Assembly: GCF_042666435.1 (NCBI RefSeq)
Contig: NZ_JBHTDC010000002.1
Location: forward strand, 372,001-436,000
Direction: 5' to 3'
Source: Allosphingosinicella sp042666435
GTDB lineage: Bacteria > Pseudomonadota > Alphaproteobacteria > Sphingomonadales > Sphingomonadaceae
DNA length: 64,000 bases
A program made the translations under genes and the position numbers. Below, in pieces: positions 15,325-24,050 of the stretch (positions within the stretch are counted from its first letter, which is position 1; the number at the start of each line of letters is the position of its first letter). Under the pieces are notes generated by a model, which saw nothing but the letters and a program-made list of their open reading frames with translations, had not been told where the DNA came from and made no database searches.

Positions 15325-15540
15325 CTATGCGGCCGCGCGCCGGGGGGGTGGAACCTGTCGCCCCAGTTCTTCCGCAGCCTCGATCCAACAGGCGATTGCG
15401 TCATACGCATTGTCGAGCGCTTCCTGAGGTGTTTCGCCGTCGGATCTACATCCGGGCAATTCCGGTGCGATGGCAGCGAATCCCCCTCCCTCGGCGGCGC
15501 TGAGCGGCCGGATATCGACCTCGTAATCCTGGGGTTTCAT
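15325..15540 (-). CDS. orphan HicB-like (type II antitoxin family) protein
   Basis: A 71-residue protein with the partial RNase-H-like HicB fold: 'YEVDIRPLSAAEGGGFAAIAPELPGC', 'GETPQEALDNAYDAIACWIEAA'. HicB proteins neutralise HicA mRNA interferases. No hicA-like frame of ~60 codons lies on either side, and there is no C-terminal DNA-binding segment, so this is a solo HicB. It lies inside the pnt operon between pntA1 and pntA2. GAGGAG 8 bases before the ATG is a strong ribosome site that overlaps the end of the preceding 28-codon ORF (ATGA overlap). Confidence 0.75.
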   Translation of the reverse strand: MKPQDYEVDIRPLSAAEGGGFAAIAPELPGCRSDGETPQEALDNAYDAIACWIEAAEELGRQVPPPRRAAA

Positions 15541-15623
15541 GCGCTCGCTCCTCGTACCGCGTCGATGAACCTGACGAGATCCCTGACATAGACCGGCATG
15601 GAGAGGATCGACATGAAGGTCAT
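15537..15623 (-). CDS. 28-codon ORF, probable duplicated fragment of the pntA2 5' end
   Basis: An ATG overlaps the stop of the upstream lipoprotein gene (ATGA) and its own stop overlaps the HicB start (ATGA), so ribosomes could pass through all three. The first 11 codons (MTFMSILSMPV) resemble the pntA2 start (VDFISILSIFV). At DNA level 19 of 20 bases match at the same distance from the start codon (plus strand 15598-15617 versus 15290-15309). After that the sequences differ. I read it as a remnant of an ancestral pntA2 start left when lipoprotein and hicB were inserted. Whether the peptide is stable is unknown. Confidence 0.45.
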   Translation of the reverse strand: MTFMSILSMPVYVRDLVRFIDAVRGASA

Positions 15624-16024
15624 CGGCCGGCGCTCCAATGGTCCGCGGGATAGAGGCGCAATTCGAGCAGCTTCAGCATCCGCCCGTGATGGCGGTGCCA
15701 TTTGCGCTCGCTGACAAGCGGGCAGCGCTCCCTCCCGACGGCGGGCCGCTCGGCCGCATCGACGACGGCCTGGCCATGGCGCGCGGCGAGGGCCGCGGCG
15801 ATCCAATCCTCCCGCGCCCCGAACCGCGCCCTCCAGTGATCGACGACCACCGCCGGATTGCCACCGGAGCAAAGCACGTCCTGCTCGCGCGCCATCTCCC
15901 CGGCCGCGTCCATCGCGGCATAGACCGACAGATCCGGCGCGCGGCTCCAGCCGGTGCCGATGCGAGATCCCGAGCAAGCCGTGAGCGCGAGAAAGAAAAC
16001 GGCGATCAGCAACGGTCTCGTCAT
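15620..16024 (-). CDS. small lipoprotein, unknown function
   Basis: 134 residues. The N-terminus 'LLIAVFFLALTACSGS' is a lipoprotein signal with the lipobox LTAC, so the cysteine at about position 17 would be lipidated. The mature part has three more cysteines or cysteine-adjacent charged stretches ('DVLCSGGNPAVVVDHW', 'RERCPLVSERKW'), which could form a disulfide. I do not recognise the family. It stands between pntA1 and pntA2, 34 bases after pntA1, and is coupled to the next small ORF. Confidence 0.65.
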   Translation of the reverse strand: MTRPLLIAVFFLALTACSGSRIGTGWSRAPDLSVYAAMDAAGEMAREQDVLCSGGNPAVVVDHWRARFGAREDWIAAALAARHGQAVVDAAERPAVGRERCPLVSERKWHRHHGRMLKLLELRLYPADHWSAGR

Positions 16025-16058
16025 CTCTGGCGCTTTCTGCCGAAGAGGCCTCGCGCGG

Positions 16059-17183
16059 TCACCCGAGCCTCTCGTGCACGACGCTTCCGTTCCGCGTCAG
16101 CCGCACCCCCTGTACGATCTCGTCGTCGTCGGGGAGTACCACGCACTTCGCCTCCCCGTCCCAGAAGGCGCTGAGGAAATTGTAGAGGTTGCGGGAGTAG
16201 AGGGCGGAGGCGTCGGCGGCGAGGCGGCTGGGGACGTTGCGGTGGCCGACGATCTTGACCCCGTGCAGCTCCACGACCTCTCCCGCGACAGCGCCCTCGA
16301 CATTGCCGCCTTGCTCCACCGCGAGATCGACGATCACCGAACCCGGCTTCATTGACGCCACCTGCGCGTCGGAGATCAGCCGCGGCGCGGGGCGGCCGGG
16401 GATGAGCGCGGTGGTGATGACGATGTCCTGCTTGGCGATGTGGGCGGAGACCAGCTCCGCCTGCGCCGCCTTATACTCGTCGGACATCTCGGTGGCGTAG
16501 CCGCCCGCGCCTTCGCCTTCGATGCCGGCGACATTCTCGACGAAGATCGCCTTGGCGCCGAGGCTCTCGATCTGCTCCCTAGTCGCGGCGCGGACGTCGG
16601 TCGCTGAGACCACCGCCCCCAGCCGGCGCGCGGTCGCGATCGCCTGCAGGCCCGCGACGCCGACGCCCATCACGAACAGCCGCGCGGCGGAGATGGTGCC
16701 GGCGGCGGTCATCATCATCGGGAAGGCGCGGCCATATTCTGCCGCCGCGTCGAGCACCGCCTTGTAGCCGGCGAGGTTGGACTGGGAGGACAAGATGTCC
16801 ATCGACTGCGCGCGCGTGATGCGCGGCATGAACTCCATCGCCAGCGCTTCCAGCCCGGCGCCGGCATAGGCATCGACCCGGGCGCGCTCGCCGAACGGGT
16901 TGAGCGCGGCGACCACCAGCGCGCCCGGCTTCATTCCGTGGAGCGACGCGGGATCGGGCCCCTGCACGCCCAGCACCGCGTCGGCGCCGGCCAGCATGTC
17001 CGCGCGGCCGCCCATGGTGGCGCCCGCCGCTTCGTAATCCGCGTCGGCGATGGAGGCCGTCAGCCCCGCGCCGCTCTCGACCGCCATTTCGGCGCCGAGC
17101 GCGATGAATTTCTTTACGGTTTCAGGGGTGGCGGCGACGCGACGCTCGCCGTCGGCTTGTTCCTTGAGGACCGCGATCTTCAC
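16059..17183 (-). CDS. pntAA: NAD(P) transhydrogenase subunit alpha 1 (NAD-binding)
   Basis: A 374-residue soluble domain I of the proton-translocating transhydrogenase. It begins 'MKIAVLKEQADGERRVAATPETVKKF', as do PntA and alanine dehydrogenases. It has the RQD-loop region 'SSQSNLAGYKAV', the NAD site 'VMGVGVAGLQAIATARRLGAVVSATDVR', 'MKPGSVIVDLAVEQGGN' and 'HRNVPSRLAADASALYSRN'. The length fits the three-subunit form, since the transmembrane part is encoded separately at 15027-15314. It starts 16 bases after the cytochrome oxidase subunit gene. Confidence 0.95.
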   Translation of the reverse strand: MKIAVLKEQADGERRVAATPETVKKFIALGAEMAVESGAGLTASIADADYEAAGATMGGRADMLAGADAVLGVQGPDPASLHGMKPGALVVAALNPFGERARVDAYAGAGLEALAMEFMPRITRAQSMDILSSQSNLAGYKAVLDAAAEYGRAFPMMMTAAGTISAARLFVMGVGVAGLQAIATARRLGAVVSATDVRAATREQIESLGAKAIFVENVAGIEGEGAGGYATEMSDEYKAAQAELVSAHIAKQDIVITTALIPGRPAPRLISDAQVASMKPGSVIVDLAVEQGGNVEGAVAGEVVELHGVKIVGHRNVPSRLAADASALYSRNLYNFLSAFWDGEAKCVVLPDDDEIVQGVRLTRNGSVVHERLG

Positions 17184-17199
17184 CGCCGCGGCCCTTGTG

Positions 17200-17337
17200 T
17201 CAGCTACCGATGATCAGGACGACGAGCATCGCCGTGACGAAGGTGGCGATGGCGCCCCACTTCATCATTGCCGAGAAGAGCGAATAGCTCTTCTCATGCG
17301 CCTGCATCTCGCTTTGCGTCTCGCCTTCGACCGCCAT
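17200..17337 (-). CDS. aa3-type cytochrome c oxidase subunit IV
   Basis: A 45-residue protein with one transmembrane helix ('WGAIATFVTAMLVVLIIG') after a short soluble head ending in 'HEKSYSLFSAMMKWGAI', the pattern of the bacterial aa3 oxidase subunit IV family. The ATG at 17337 is chosen because AGAGG lies 7-8 bases upstream; the ATG two codons before touches that site. In this window it leads the pnt operon, linking respiratory and transhydrogenase genes. Confidence 0.85.
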   Translation of the reverse strand: MAVEGETQSEMQAHEKSYSLFSAMMKWGAIATFVTAMLVVLIIGS

Positions 17338-17458
17338 TTCCATCCTCTTGGGAACCCTGTGCCGCTCCCCCTTAACAAGCCCGGGCCTTGCGCCCAAGCC
17401 TTAAAAACGGCGTCCCGGTTAAGCCGGCCTTTACTCCGCTGGGCTACATCCCGTGGCC

Positions 17459-18934
<1,476 letters not shown>

Positions 18935-18979
18935 CATCGGGCAGGCGACACGGCCGCGCCGCCGCGCTAAACGGCCTTC

Positions 18980-19735
18980 ATGCAGGACTTCTCAGGCGCC
19001 AACATCCTCATCACCGGCGCGGCCTCCGGAATCGGCGCGGCGACCGCCACCCTGCTCGCCCATCGCGGCGCCAAGAAGCTGATCCTCGCCGACCGCGACG
19101 AGGACAGGCTGGCCGATTTCGCCTTCTCGCTGCCCTGCGAACGCCAACTCCTGATCGGCGACGTCGCCGACGAGCAGCTCTGGTCCGGCGCCGACCTGAC
19201 CGGACTCACCCATGCCCTCGTCAATGCGGGCGTCGGCGAAGGCAAGCCGATCGACGAGACGCGGCTGGCCGACTGGCGCCGGGTGATGTCGGTCAACCTC
19301 GACGGCGCCTTCCTCACCCTCCAGGCGGCGATGCGGGCGATGAAGGGCGCGGGCGGTTCGATCGTCCTCACCGCCTCGGTCGCCGGGCTCAAGGCCGAGC
19401 CCGGCATCGCCGCTTACGGCGCGTCCAAGGCCGGCGTCATCCACCTCGCCCGGATCGCCGCCAAGGAAGGCGCGCCCGATCGCATCCGGGTCAACGCGAT
19501 CGCGCCGGGCGGAGTCGAGACCCCGATCTGGAGCGCCGTCCCTTTTTTCGCCGACATGGTGATCGACATGGGAAGCGAGGAAGCCGCCTTCGCCGCGATG
19601 GGCCAGGCCGCGACCCCGATGGGCCGGTTCGCCAAGCCCCACGAGATTGCCGGGCAGATCGCCTTCCTCCTCTCGGATCAGGCCGCCTTCGTCACCGGCA
19701 CCTGCCTCGTCACCGACGGCGGCTATTCGCTGTGA
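18980..19735 (+). CDS. SDR family NAD(P)-dependent oxidoreductase
   Basis: A 251-residue classical short-chain dehydrogenase. It has the cofactor motif 'TGAASGIGAA', an Asp after beta-2 ('LADRDED') that favours NAD(H), the 'NAGVGEG' motif, 'SIVLTASVAG' with the catalytic Ser, and YGASK with Tyr and Lys. The C-terminus 'FVTGTCLVTDGGYSL' matches the family end. The substrate cannot be inferred. It follows the sigma-54 regulator by 45 bases on the same strand, so the two may be co-transcribed. Confidence 0.9.
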   Translation: MQDFSGANILITGAASGIGAATATLLAHRGAKKLILADRDEDRLADFAFSLPCERQLLIGDVADEQLWSGADLTGLTHALVNAGVGEGKPIDETRLADWRRVMSVNLDGAFLTLQAAMRAMKGAGGSIVLTASVAGLKAEPGIAAYGASKAGVIHLARIAAKEGAPDRIRVNAIAPGGVETPIWSAVPFFADMVIDMGSEEAAFAAMGQAATPMGRFAKPHEIAGQIAFLLSDQAAFVTGTCLVTDGGYSL

Positions 19736-19808
19736 AACGGACGGGCTAAACGCGCGTCAGTTCTCTAGCCGTAACAATAAGTTGGCGGCTCATTTCATCG
19801 CAAGGTCA

Positions 19809-19834
19809 GGAACCACCGGCGGAGCCCACCTGTT
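19809..19834 (+). promoter_or_regulatory. candidate EcfG-type general stress promoter
   Basis: GGAAC at 19809-19813, a 17-base spacer and TGTT at 19831-19834 resemble the alphaproteobacterial EcfG promoter (GGAAC, 16-17 bases, CGTT) with one mismatch. It lies 49 bases before the manganese catalase ATG, and catalases are common members of this regulon. The match is partial. Confidence 0.4.
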
Positions 19835-19883
19835 GTCGGGTCGCGTCCACCCTGTTCCCCTCCCCTCCCCCAGGAGCCACCCG

Positions 19884-20789
19884 ATGTTCATGCACAACAA
19901 GAAGCTGCAATATACCGTCCGCGTGGCCGAGCCGAACCCGGTGCTCGGCACCCTCATGCTGGAGCAGTTCGGCGGACCGGACGGCGAGCTCGCCGCCGCC
20001 ATGCGCTATTTCACCCAGGGGCTGGCGGAGGACGATCCCGGCCGCAAGGACTTGCTGATCGACATCGCCACCGAGGAATTGTCCCACCTGGAGATCATCG
20101 GGTCCATAGTCGCGATGCTCTGCAAGGGCGCCAAGGGCAAGATGGCCGAAGGCAGCATGGCGGAAGCCGATCTCTACGCCGAGATCAACAGTGGAGGCAT
20201 CAGCCACACCGAATCGATCCTGTTCGGCGGCGGCCCGGCGCTCGTCAATTCGTCAGGCGTGCCCTTCAGCGGCTTCTACGTCGACAGCCGCGGCGAGCCG
20301 ACGGTGGACCTTCGCTCCAACATCGCCGCCGAGGCGCGTGCCAAGATCGTCTATGAACGGCTCATCAACATCACCGACGATGTGGGCGTCAGGGACGCGC
20401 TGACCTTTCTCATGACCCGCGAGGTCGCGCATCAGAAATCCTTCGAGAAGGCGCTCTATTCGATCGAAAATAATTTCCCGCCGGGCAAGCTTCCCGGGAT
20501 GCCGGAATATGCCAGCCTCTACGTCAACACGTCGCAAGGCGAGGGTGACGCCGAAGGCCCGTGGAACAGCGGCGACGAATGGGATCGGATGGACGATATC
20601 GCGGGGAGCATTCCCGTCGACGGCGGCGATGGCCTGGCCACCGTCGCGCTGAAGGGCCGAGAGCTCAAGGACAACAAGGCCGCCGCCAAGCGCACCCAGT
20701 CCGACCCGTCGGCCAACCCGACCACGGGAGCCGATCTGGGCGCGGGTCCGGGTGCGGGCCAGACCAAGGCAATACCGCTCGACCATTGA
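19884..20789 (+). CDS. manganese catalase
   Basis: A 301-residue ferritin-like dimanganese catalase that splits hydrogen peroxide without heme. Ligand-bearing helices are visible: 'TLMLEQFGGPDGELAAAMRYFTQ' region (Glu), 'TEELSHLEIIG' (Glu, His), 'NIAAEARAKIVYERL' (Glu) and 'TREVAHQKSFEKAL' (Glu, His). It ends with a Gly/Pro-rich flexible tail typical of the family. The start at 19884 has AGGAG 8 bases upstream; the frame runs back into the SDR gene but that extension is not coding. Probably stress-induced, see the promoter at 19809. Confidence 0.93.
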   Translation: MFMHNKKLQYTVRVAEPNPVLGTLMLEQFGGPDGELAAAMRYFTQGLAEDDPGRKDLLIDIATEELSHLEIIGSIVAMLCKGAKGKMAEGSMAEADLYAEINSGGISHTESILFGGGPALVNSSGVPFSGFYVDSRGEPTVDLRSNIAAEARAKIVYERLINITDDVGVRDALTFLMTREVAHQKSFEKALYSIENNFPPGKLPGMPEYASLYVNTSQGEGDAEGPWNSGDEWDRMDDIAGSIPVDGGDGLATVALKGRELKDNKAAAKRTQSDPSANPTTGADLGAGPGAGQTKAIPLDH

Positions 20790-20827
20790 CGAGGCGGCCG
20801 TCGGCGACAGCGTCGGCGGCCTCCCCC

Positions 20828-21901
20828 TCATGGAGTGAGCGCGGCGTCGCGAAGGCCGCGCCACACCCGGAGCGCCTGCACCGTCTCCTCGACATCGTGG
20901 ACGCGGAGGAGCTGCGCTCCTTGCTCCGCCCCTTTCAGGGCCAGCGCGATCGAGCCGGCCAGGCGGGCGTCGGCCGGAGCTTCGTTGGACAGCGCGCCGA
21001 TCATCCGCTTGCGGCTGGCGCCGAGCATGATCGGGCAGGCGAGGCCGTGGAGCAGCGCCAACCCGTTCAGCAATTGGAGATTGTTGCCGACGCTCTTGCC
21101 GAAGCCGATGCCCGGATCGACGATGATCCTGTCGCGGGCGACCCCCGCCGCCACCGCCGCCGAGATCCTTTCCTCCAGCCAGTCATAGACGGCGAACAGC
21201 ACCGGTTTGTCGTAATGGGGGGCGACCTGCATGGTCTCGGGCGCGCCCTGGTGGTGCATCAGCACGACGGGGCAACCCGCCATCGCTACCACCTCCGCCG
21301 CGCGTTCGTCATGGAGAAGGGCCGAGACGTCGTTGACGAGGGCCGCGCCCGCGCCGAGCGCCGCCTCCATCACCGCCGCCTTGCGCGTGTCGATGGAGAC
21401 GGCGGTGCCGGAGGCGGCCAGCCGCTGGACCGCAGGAAGCACGCGCTCGATCTCGTCGCCTTCCCAGACCGGCCTGGCGCCCGGCCGGGTCGATTCCCCG
21501 CCGACGTCGATCATCGCCGCGCCGGCGGCCGCCATGGCGTGGCCGGCTTCGCCCGAAGCATCGTGCCGCCCGCCGTCCGAGAAGCTGTCCGGAGTGAGGT
21601 TGAGGATGCCGACCACCCGCGGCTGATCGAGCGGCACGATCCGATCGCCCAGCGTCAGCGGCAGGCGCGGCGTGGTCAGCGCGATCCACGCCGCCCGCGC
21701 GCGCTCGTCGAGCCGGGCCAGCGCCTCCCCCATCGCCTCGACCGGCACCAGTTCGGTGGAGATTCGCGCGTCGCCTTCCAGCGTGTCGATCTCGACGGCG
21801 GAGAACCAGCCCATCCCGCCCGCGAGCCGCGCGACCCTCCCATCATAACCGAACGGCGCATCGACGAACGCGGTCGGACGCAGATAATAGCGCACCGTCA
21901 T
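20828..21901 (-). CDS. folP: dihydropteroate synthase
   Basis: Joins 6-hydroxymethyl-dihydropterin pyrophosphate and p-aminobenzoate in folate synthesis, and is the sulfonamide target. The motifs are complete: 'GILNLTPDSFSDGG', 'DVGGESTRPGA', 'SIDTRKA', 'LVNDVSAL', 'DPGIGFGKS', 'LGASRKRMIG' and the final 'LRVHDVEETVQAL'. At 357 residues it is ~75 longer than E. coli FolP, because of an N-terminal extension of ~90 residues ('PTAFVDAPFGYDGRVARLAGG'-like region) that is common in alphaproteobacterial FolP. It converges on the catalase gene with a 38-base gap. Confidence 0.93.
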   Translation of the reverse strand: MTVRYYLRPTAFVDAPFGYDGRVARLAGGMGWFSAVEIDTLEGDARISTELVPVEAMGEALARLDERARAAWIALTTPRLPLTLGDRIVPLDQPRVVGILNLTPDSFSDGGRHDASGEAGHAMAAAGAAMIDVGGESTRPGARPVWEGDEIERVLPAVQRLAASGTAVSIDTRKAAVMEAALGAGAALVNDVSALLHDERAAEVVAMAGCPVVLMHHQGAPETMQVAPHYDKPVLFAVYDWLEERISAAVAAGVARDRIIVDPGIGFGKSVGNNLQLLNGLALLHGLACPIMLGASRKRMIGALSNEAPADARLAGSIALALKGAEQGAQLLRVHDVEETVQALRVWRGLRDAALTP

Positions 21902-22235
21902 GGCTTGCCCCTCGCTCGGCCGGCTCCTAGTCCCTGCAGGTTGGCGCGGAAGTTCACGAAGTTCCTCGGGTCAGGCGTCTTTTTCCGCTCCTTTGCCAGG
22001 AAGCGAGCGGCCCAGGAGGGGGTGGGGGGAGGCGATGGATCCATGCCCTCCGCATAGTCCGGCGAGGGCTGTGTAGGAAATCGCTTTGTGTCGCCGCTGC
22101 TCGTTACGGCCACGACGAACGGGCCAGCGAACGAGCCGGCTTGCGAACCCCGATCGGCGGCGCATCGTTTATGTTCCTGTCCCCGCGGGCGGCGTTTTCC
22201 CCTGGCGCCGCCCGCATCATCATGGAGTTGAAATC
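21902..22235. other. 334-bp divergent intergenic region between folP and a small exported protein
   Basis: No frame with a believable start is seen on either strand. The first 200 bases include a G-rich run near 22015-22030 that, read on the minus strand, lies upstream of folP. The last 60 bases hold a strong hairpin (22185-22215). A TTGCGA at 22141 and TTTATG at 22168 could be promoter elements for the downstream gene but their spacing (21) is too long to trust. Confidence 0.5.
22185..22215. promoter_or_regulatory. perfect 10-bp hairpin in 5' leader
   Basis: GCGGGCGGCG at 22185-22194 pairs fully with CGCCGCCCGC at 22206-22215 across an 11-base loop. It ends 20 bases before the ATG of the exported protein and just before its GGAG ribosome site. 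It could protect the mRNA 5' end or control translation. It has no T-run and is not a normal terminator. Confidence 0.5.
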
Positions 22236-22544
22236 ATGCGCATTCTTCCCTTTGCCGTCGCTCTGGCGCTGGCCGCGACGCCAGCCCTCGCGCAGAATCA
22301 GGGCCTGGTCGTCGTCGATCTCACCAATGCCGAGGTCGCCAACAACATCGCCCGCGACCTCGACATCAACGTCAGCCAGGTGCCGGTGAACGTCCAGGTG
22401 CCGATCGGCATCGCCGCCGCGGTCTGCGACGTGAACGCTTCGGTACTCGCCCAGCAGAAGAAGACCGGTTCGCCCACCTGCAAGGCGACCAGCACCAGCG
22501 CCAGCGTCAACAAGGCGGTGCAAAAGGCTATCACCAGCCAGTAA
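22236..22544 (+). CDS. small exported protein, unknown function
   Basis: A 102-residue protein with a 20-residue signal peptide (cut after 'PALA-Q'). The mature part contains 'LVVVDLTNAEVANNIARDLDINVSQVPVNVQVPIGIAAAVCDV' in overlapping short segments, two cysteines that may pair, and a Ser/Thr/Lys-rich end. I have seen similar small periplasmic proteins in sphingomonads annotated as hypothetical. GGAG lies 9 bases before the ATG, a strong hairpin lies in the leader, and a good terminator follows the gene, so it looks like a monocistronic, well-expressed unit. Confidence 0.7.
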   Translation: MRILPFAVALALAATPALAQNQGLVVVDLTNAEVANNIARDLDINVSQVPVNVQVPIGIAAAVCDVNASVLAQQKKTGSPTCKATSTSASVNKAVQKAITSQ

Positions 22545-22564
22545 GACGACAACGCGCCGAACAG

Positions 22565-22595
22565 AAAAAGGGCGTCCCGCTGGGGCGCCCTTTTT
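22565..22595 (+). terminator. rho-independent terminator
   Basis: AAAGGGCGTCCC and GGGGCGCCCTTT form a 12-bp stem (one G-T pair) with a 3-base loop, followed by further Ts. The A-run on the other side makes it usable from both strands, serving the exported protein gene and the convergent ccrM gene. Confidence 0.85.
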
Positions 22596-22644
22596 GCCAG
22601 AGATCGCGCGCAATGGCGACAGGGCGAGGGAGCGACGAGAAACT

Positions 22645-23778
22645 CTATTCGAGCGTGGCTATGTATTTCTGCCGCAAGTCATCGAGCACGACCAACGCCC
22701 CCGCTTGCTCGACGTGCCAGAAGGTCCAGCCGTTGCAGCTGGGTGCGCCCTGGGCCGCGGCGCCGATCTGGTGGATGCTGCCCTGCCTGCCGTCGAGCGC
22801 GACCGAGGCGTCGGCCCCGACACGCACGGTCCAGCGGCGCTTGCTGTCGGTGAGGATCGCGCCGGGCTCGATCATGCCGGTCTCCACCAGCGCGCCGAAT
22901 GGCACCTTGGGGGCGGCGCGCTTCGAGGCCATCGTGCGCATCGCGCTCTCGTCCAGCTCCAGGGTCGAGGCGATGCGCTCGCGGGCGACCTTCACATATT
23001 TCGTCTCGCGCTCAATGCCGATCCAGCGACGGCCCAAACGGCGGGCGACGGCGCCGGTGGTGCCGGTGCCGAAGAAGGGATCGAGCACGACATCGCCCTT
23101 GTTGGTGCAGGCGAGCAGCACTCGGTAGAGCAGGCTCTCCGGCTTCTGGGTGGGGTGCGCCTTGACGCCGTCGGTCTTGACCCGTTCGCCGCCCGAGCAG
23201 ATCGGCAGCACCCAGTCCGATCGCATCTGAAGGTCCTCGTTGAGCGCCTTCATCGCCCGGTAATTGAACGTGTAGCGGCTATCCTCGCTCTTCGACGCCC
23301 AGATCAGGGTCTCGTGGGCGTTAGTGAAGCGGGTGCCGCGGAAGTTCGGCATCGGATTGGACTTGCGCCAGACGATGTCGTTCAGGATCCAATAGCCCAG
23401 ATCCTGGAGCGCGGCTCCGCAGCGGAAGATATTGTGGTAGCTGCCGATCACCCACAATGTGCCGTCGGGCTTCAGGATGCGGCGGGCCTCGGCGAGCCAG
23501 GCGCGGGTGAAGGCATCGTAGCTGGCGAACGTGTCGAACTTGTCCCAATCGTCATCGACCGCGTCGACGCGGCCGCCCTCGGGCCGGAACAGGTCGCCGC
23601 CCAGTTGAAGATTATAGGGCGGATCGGCGAAGACCATGTCGACGCTGCAATCCGGGAGCGCGGCCATGGCGGCGATGCAGTCGCGTTCGATGATCGTGTC
23701 GAGCGGGAGTCCCCGCGTTTCAGGCGCAGGCTTTTCCTTCGGGCGTCGCGCGCCCGTTCCCACCCGTTCCATCCGCAT
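22645..23778 (-). CDS. ccrM: cell-cycle-regulated DNA adenine methyltransferase CcrM (GANTC)
   Basis: A 377-residue beta-class N6-adenine methyltransferase. The catalytic motif DPPY at 52-55 ('ADPPYNLQLGG') precedes the AdoMet site 'DPFFGTGTTGAVARRLGR'. The target region 'HNIFRCGAALQDLGYWILNDIVWRKSNPMPNF' (in parts) and the C-terminal ~85-residue domain ending 'SIHQIGAAAQGAPSCNGWTFWH' are the CcrM hallmarks, absent from restriction-type enzymes. CcrM methylates GANTC late in the alphaproteobacterial cell cycle. Five GANTC sites crowd the region upstream of the gene. The first ~22 residues are variable, and an internal start is possible. Confidence 0.95.
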   Translation of the reverse strand: MRMERVGTGARRPKEKPAPETRGLPLDTIIERDCIAAMAALPDCSVDMVFADPPYNLQLGGDLFRPEGGRVDAVDDDWDKFDTFASYDAFTRAWLAEARRILKPDGTLWVIGSYHNIFRCGAALQDLGYWILNDIVWRKSNPMPNFRGTRFTNAHETLIWASKSEDSRYTFNYRAMKALNEDLQMRSDWVLPICSGGERVKTDGVKAHPTQKPESLLYRVLLACTNKGDVVLDPFFGTGTTGAVARRLGRRWIGIERETKYVKVARERIASTLELDESAMRTMASKRAAPKVPFGALVETGMIEPGAILTDSKRRWTVRVGADASVALDGRQGSIHQIGAAAQGAPSCNGWTFWHVEQAGALVVLDDLRQKYIATLE

Positions 23779-23815
23779 TCATTCCGCCCCCGGTTGATCC
23801 AAAGACGGCCAGACT

Positions 23816-23967
23816 GAGTCAGCCGGAGTCGCCGGTCAAGTACAAGCGCTTGCGCGACGCTGTTAACTTTTCGCTATATGTTGGGGGAACGAAAGGAGTC
23901 TCCGCTACATCTGGTGACGGAGCCTGGAGTTAAGACTCAATATGAAGTGGTGTGGCGCGAAAGACTC
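23816..23967. promoter_or_regulatory. cluster of five GANTC sites upstream of ccrM
   Basis: GANTC occurs at 23816, 23826, 23896, 23934 and 23963, that is five sites in 152 bases, against about one per 300 expected at this base composition. They lie 38-189 bases upstream of the ccrM start. In Caulobacter, methylation of GANTC in the ccrM leader influences its own expression. A TTAAC half-site at 23863 could be a CtrA element but stands alone. Confidence 0.6.
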
Positions 23968-23983
23968 AGCCCGAGGGCATTAG

Positions 23984-24050
23984 CGTTCCCCGGCGAAAGC
24001 CGGGGTTCAGTCTTGCGCCGGAATTTGGACCCCCGCTTCCGCCGAGGAAC
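23984..24050. repeat. palindromic repeat pair (CCCCGGC-GAAA-GCCGGGG type)
   Basis: A 7-bp stem with a GAAA loop at 23988-24005 is followed by a second, inverted and slightly diverged copy at 24027-24050. The same element recurs at 47673-47740. The right half is coding: the rnhB frame runs through it and stops at 24007. Confidence 0.75.

Noticed and set aside
15325..15623. A complete hicAB toxin-antitoxin pair
   Set aside because: No HicA-like frame (short dsRNA-binding fold with its catalytic His) is present. The upstream 28-codon ORF is too short and resembles pntA2 instead.
20561..22057. A 498-codon plus-strand open frame across the folP locus
   Set aside because: Antisense to folP, whose catalytic motifs are complete.
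23863..23933. CtrA binding site (TTAA-N7-TTAA) upstream of ccrM
   Set aside because: Only isolated TTAAC/GTTAA half-sites are seen, and none are at the required 7-base spacing.
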